DNA of 33,474 bases from Sinomicrobium weinanense. GTDB taxonomy: Bacteria > Bacteroidota > Bacteroidia > Flavobacteriales > Flavobacteriaceae. Position numbers and translations under genes: made by a program. Below are positions 33,339 to 33,474 of this stretch, piece after piece. Below the pieces are notes generated by a model. The model was not told where the DNA came from. It saw only the letters and a program-made list of their open reading frames with translations, and made no database searches. The stretch spans positions 1-33,474 of the forward strand of contig NZ_JAHKRR010000015.1 of assembly GCF_018863395.1 (NCBI RefSeq). Reading direction: 5' to 3'. How positions within the stretch are numbered: position 1 is the first letter of the stretch; the number at the start of each line of letters is the position of its first letter.

Positions 33339-33474
33339 TGTAAGGCTCCCTAAAAAACAAAGCGTTCTTAATTAGAAAAACGTTTAAATTTAGGGTAATG
33401 AAAAAAACACGACACACCGAAACACAGATCATCAAGATCTTAAAGTCTCAGGAAGCCGGACAGTCTGTTACAGA
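33339..33474 (+). mobile_element. IS3-family insertion sequence, right-edge partial copy
   Basis: It begins with terminal repeat TGTAAGGCTCCCTAAAAA (33339-33356), with a 41-base leader before OrfA at 33398. The insertion interrupts the minus-strand discoidin gene exactly at 33338. Only the 5' end is visible. Its end is nearly identical to that of the left IS, but the OrfA sequences differ. Confidence 0.75.
33398..33474 (+). CDS. IS3-family transposase OrfA, 5' part only
   Basis: The first 25 codons read MKKTRHTETQIIKILKSQEA and onward, the typical start of an IS3-family (IS407/IS2-like group) OrfA helix-turn-helix protein. The rest is outside the window. It is transcribed outward on the plus strand, a mirror image of the left edge. 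Confidence 0.82.
   Translation, partial: MKKTRHTETQIIKILKSQEAGQSVT

Noticed and set aside
1-33474. CRISPR arrays, tRNA, rRNA
   Set aside because: No regularly spaced direct repeats and no tRNA or rRNA signature were seen on reading both strands.

Overview
The window looks like a chromosomal accessory region of a member of the Bacteroidota, probably a flavobacterium or sphingobacterium-like species. The evidence is the low GC content, many short lipoproteins with a Cys lipobox, MG2/TonB-plug surface proteins, CzcA/AcrB-like RND pumps with a long signal peptidase I, and small peptides resembling the NVEALA family. No rRNA, tRNA or CRISPR array was seen.

Layout. Both edges lie inside IS3-family elements whose 5' ends point into the window (OrfA starts at 77 on the minus strand and 33398 on the plus strand). 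Their terminal repeats are nearly identical. The left arm (705-5417, minus strand) carries an ordered module: a four-cysteine peptide, an intercistronic hairpin, a beta-propeller-like lipoprotein (DUF4221/BF3164 type), a CxxC lipoprotein (here a pseudogene), and an MG2-type protein. The right arm (27701-32616, plus strand) repeats this module in the same transcriptional order but opposite orientation, with every gene intact. Inside the arms is a family of lipoproteins with a transglutaminase-like core and a discoidin-like C-terminus: two intact genes (6543-8519 and 21451-23403), one degenerate pseudogene (about 24507-25378), one short tail remnant (about 8845-8903) and one copy cut at its 5' end by the right IS (32649-33338). 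An O-antigen ligase/PglL-like membrane protein with C-terminal TPRs is intact at 25554-27485 and truncated at 9073-9584, where it is joined to the tail of a propeller gene.

The centre (9783-21014, plus strand) is a compact operon: thioredoxin-like CxxC lipoprotein, unknown lipoprotein, RND membrane-fusion adaptor, RND permease, TolC-like outer-membrane factor, signal peptidase I, and a second, divergent RND permease.

Working model (inference): the exported four-Cys peptides pass through Sec and are cleaved after an AxA site far from the hydrophobic segment, possibly by the dedicated signal peptidase. They are oxidised by the CxxC lipoproteins and pumped across the outer membrane by the two-permease RND system. 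The propeller lipoproteins and MG2/TonB-plug proteins would act at the surface, and the O-antigen ligase-like protein would add glycan. Both peptide genes share a conserved upstream inverted repeat with a compensatory base change. Both are also followed by a strong hairpin before the propeller gene. The region has been reshaped by duplication, recombination and IS insertion.
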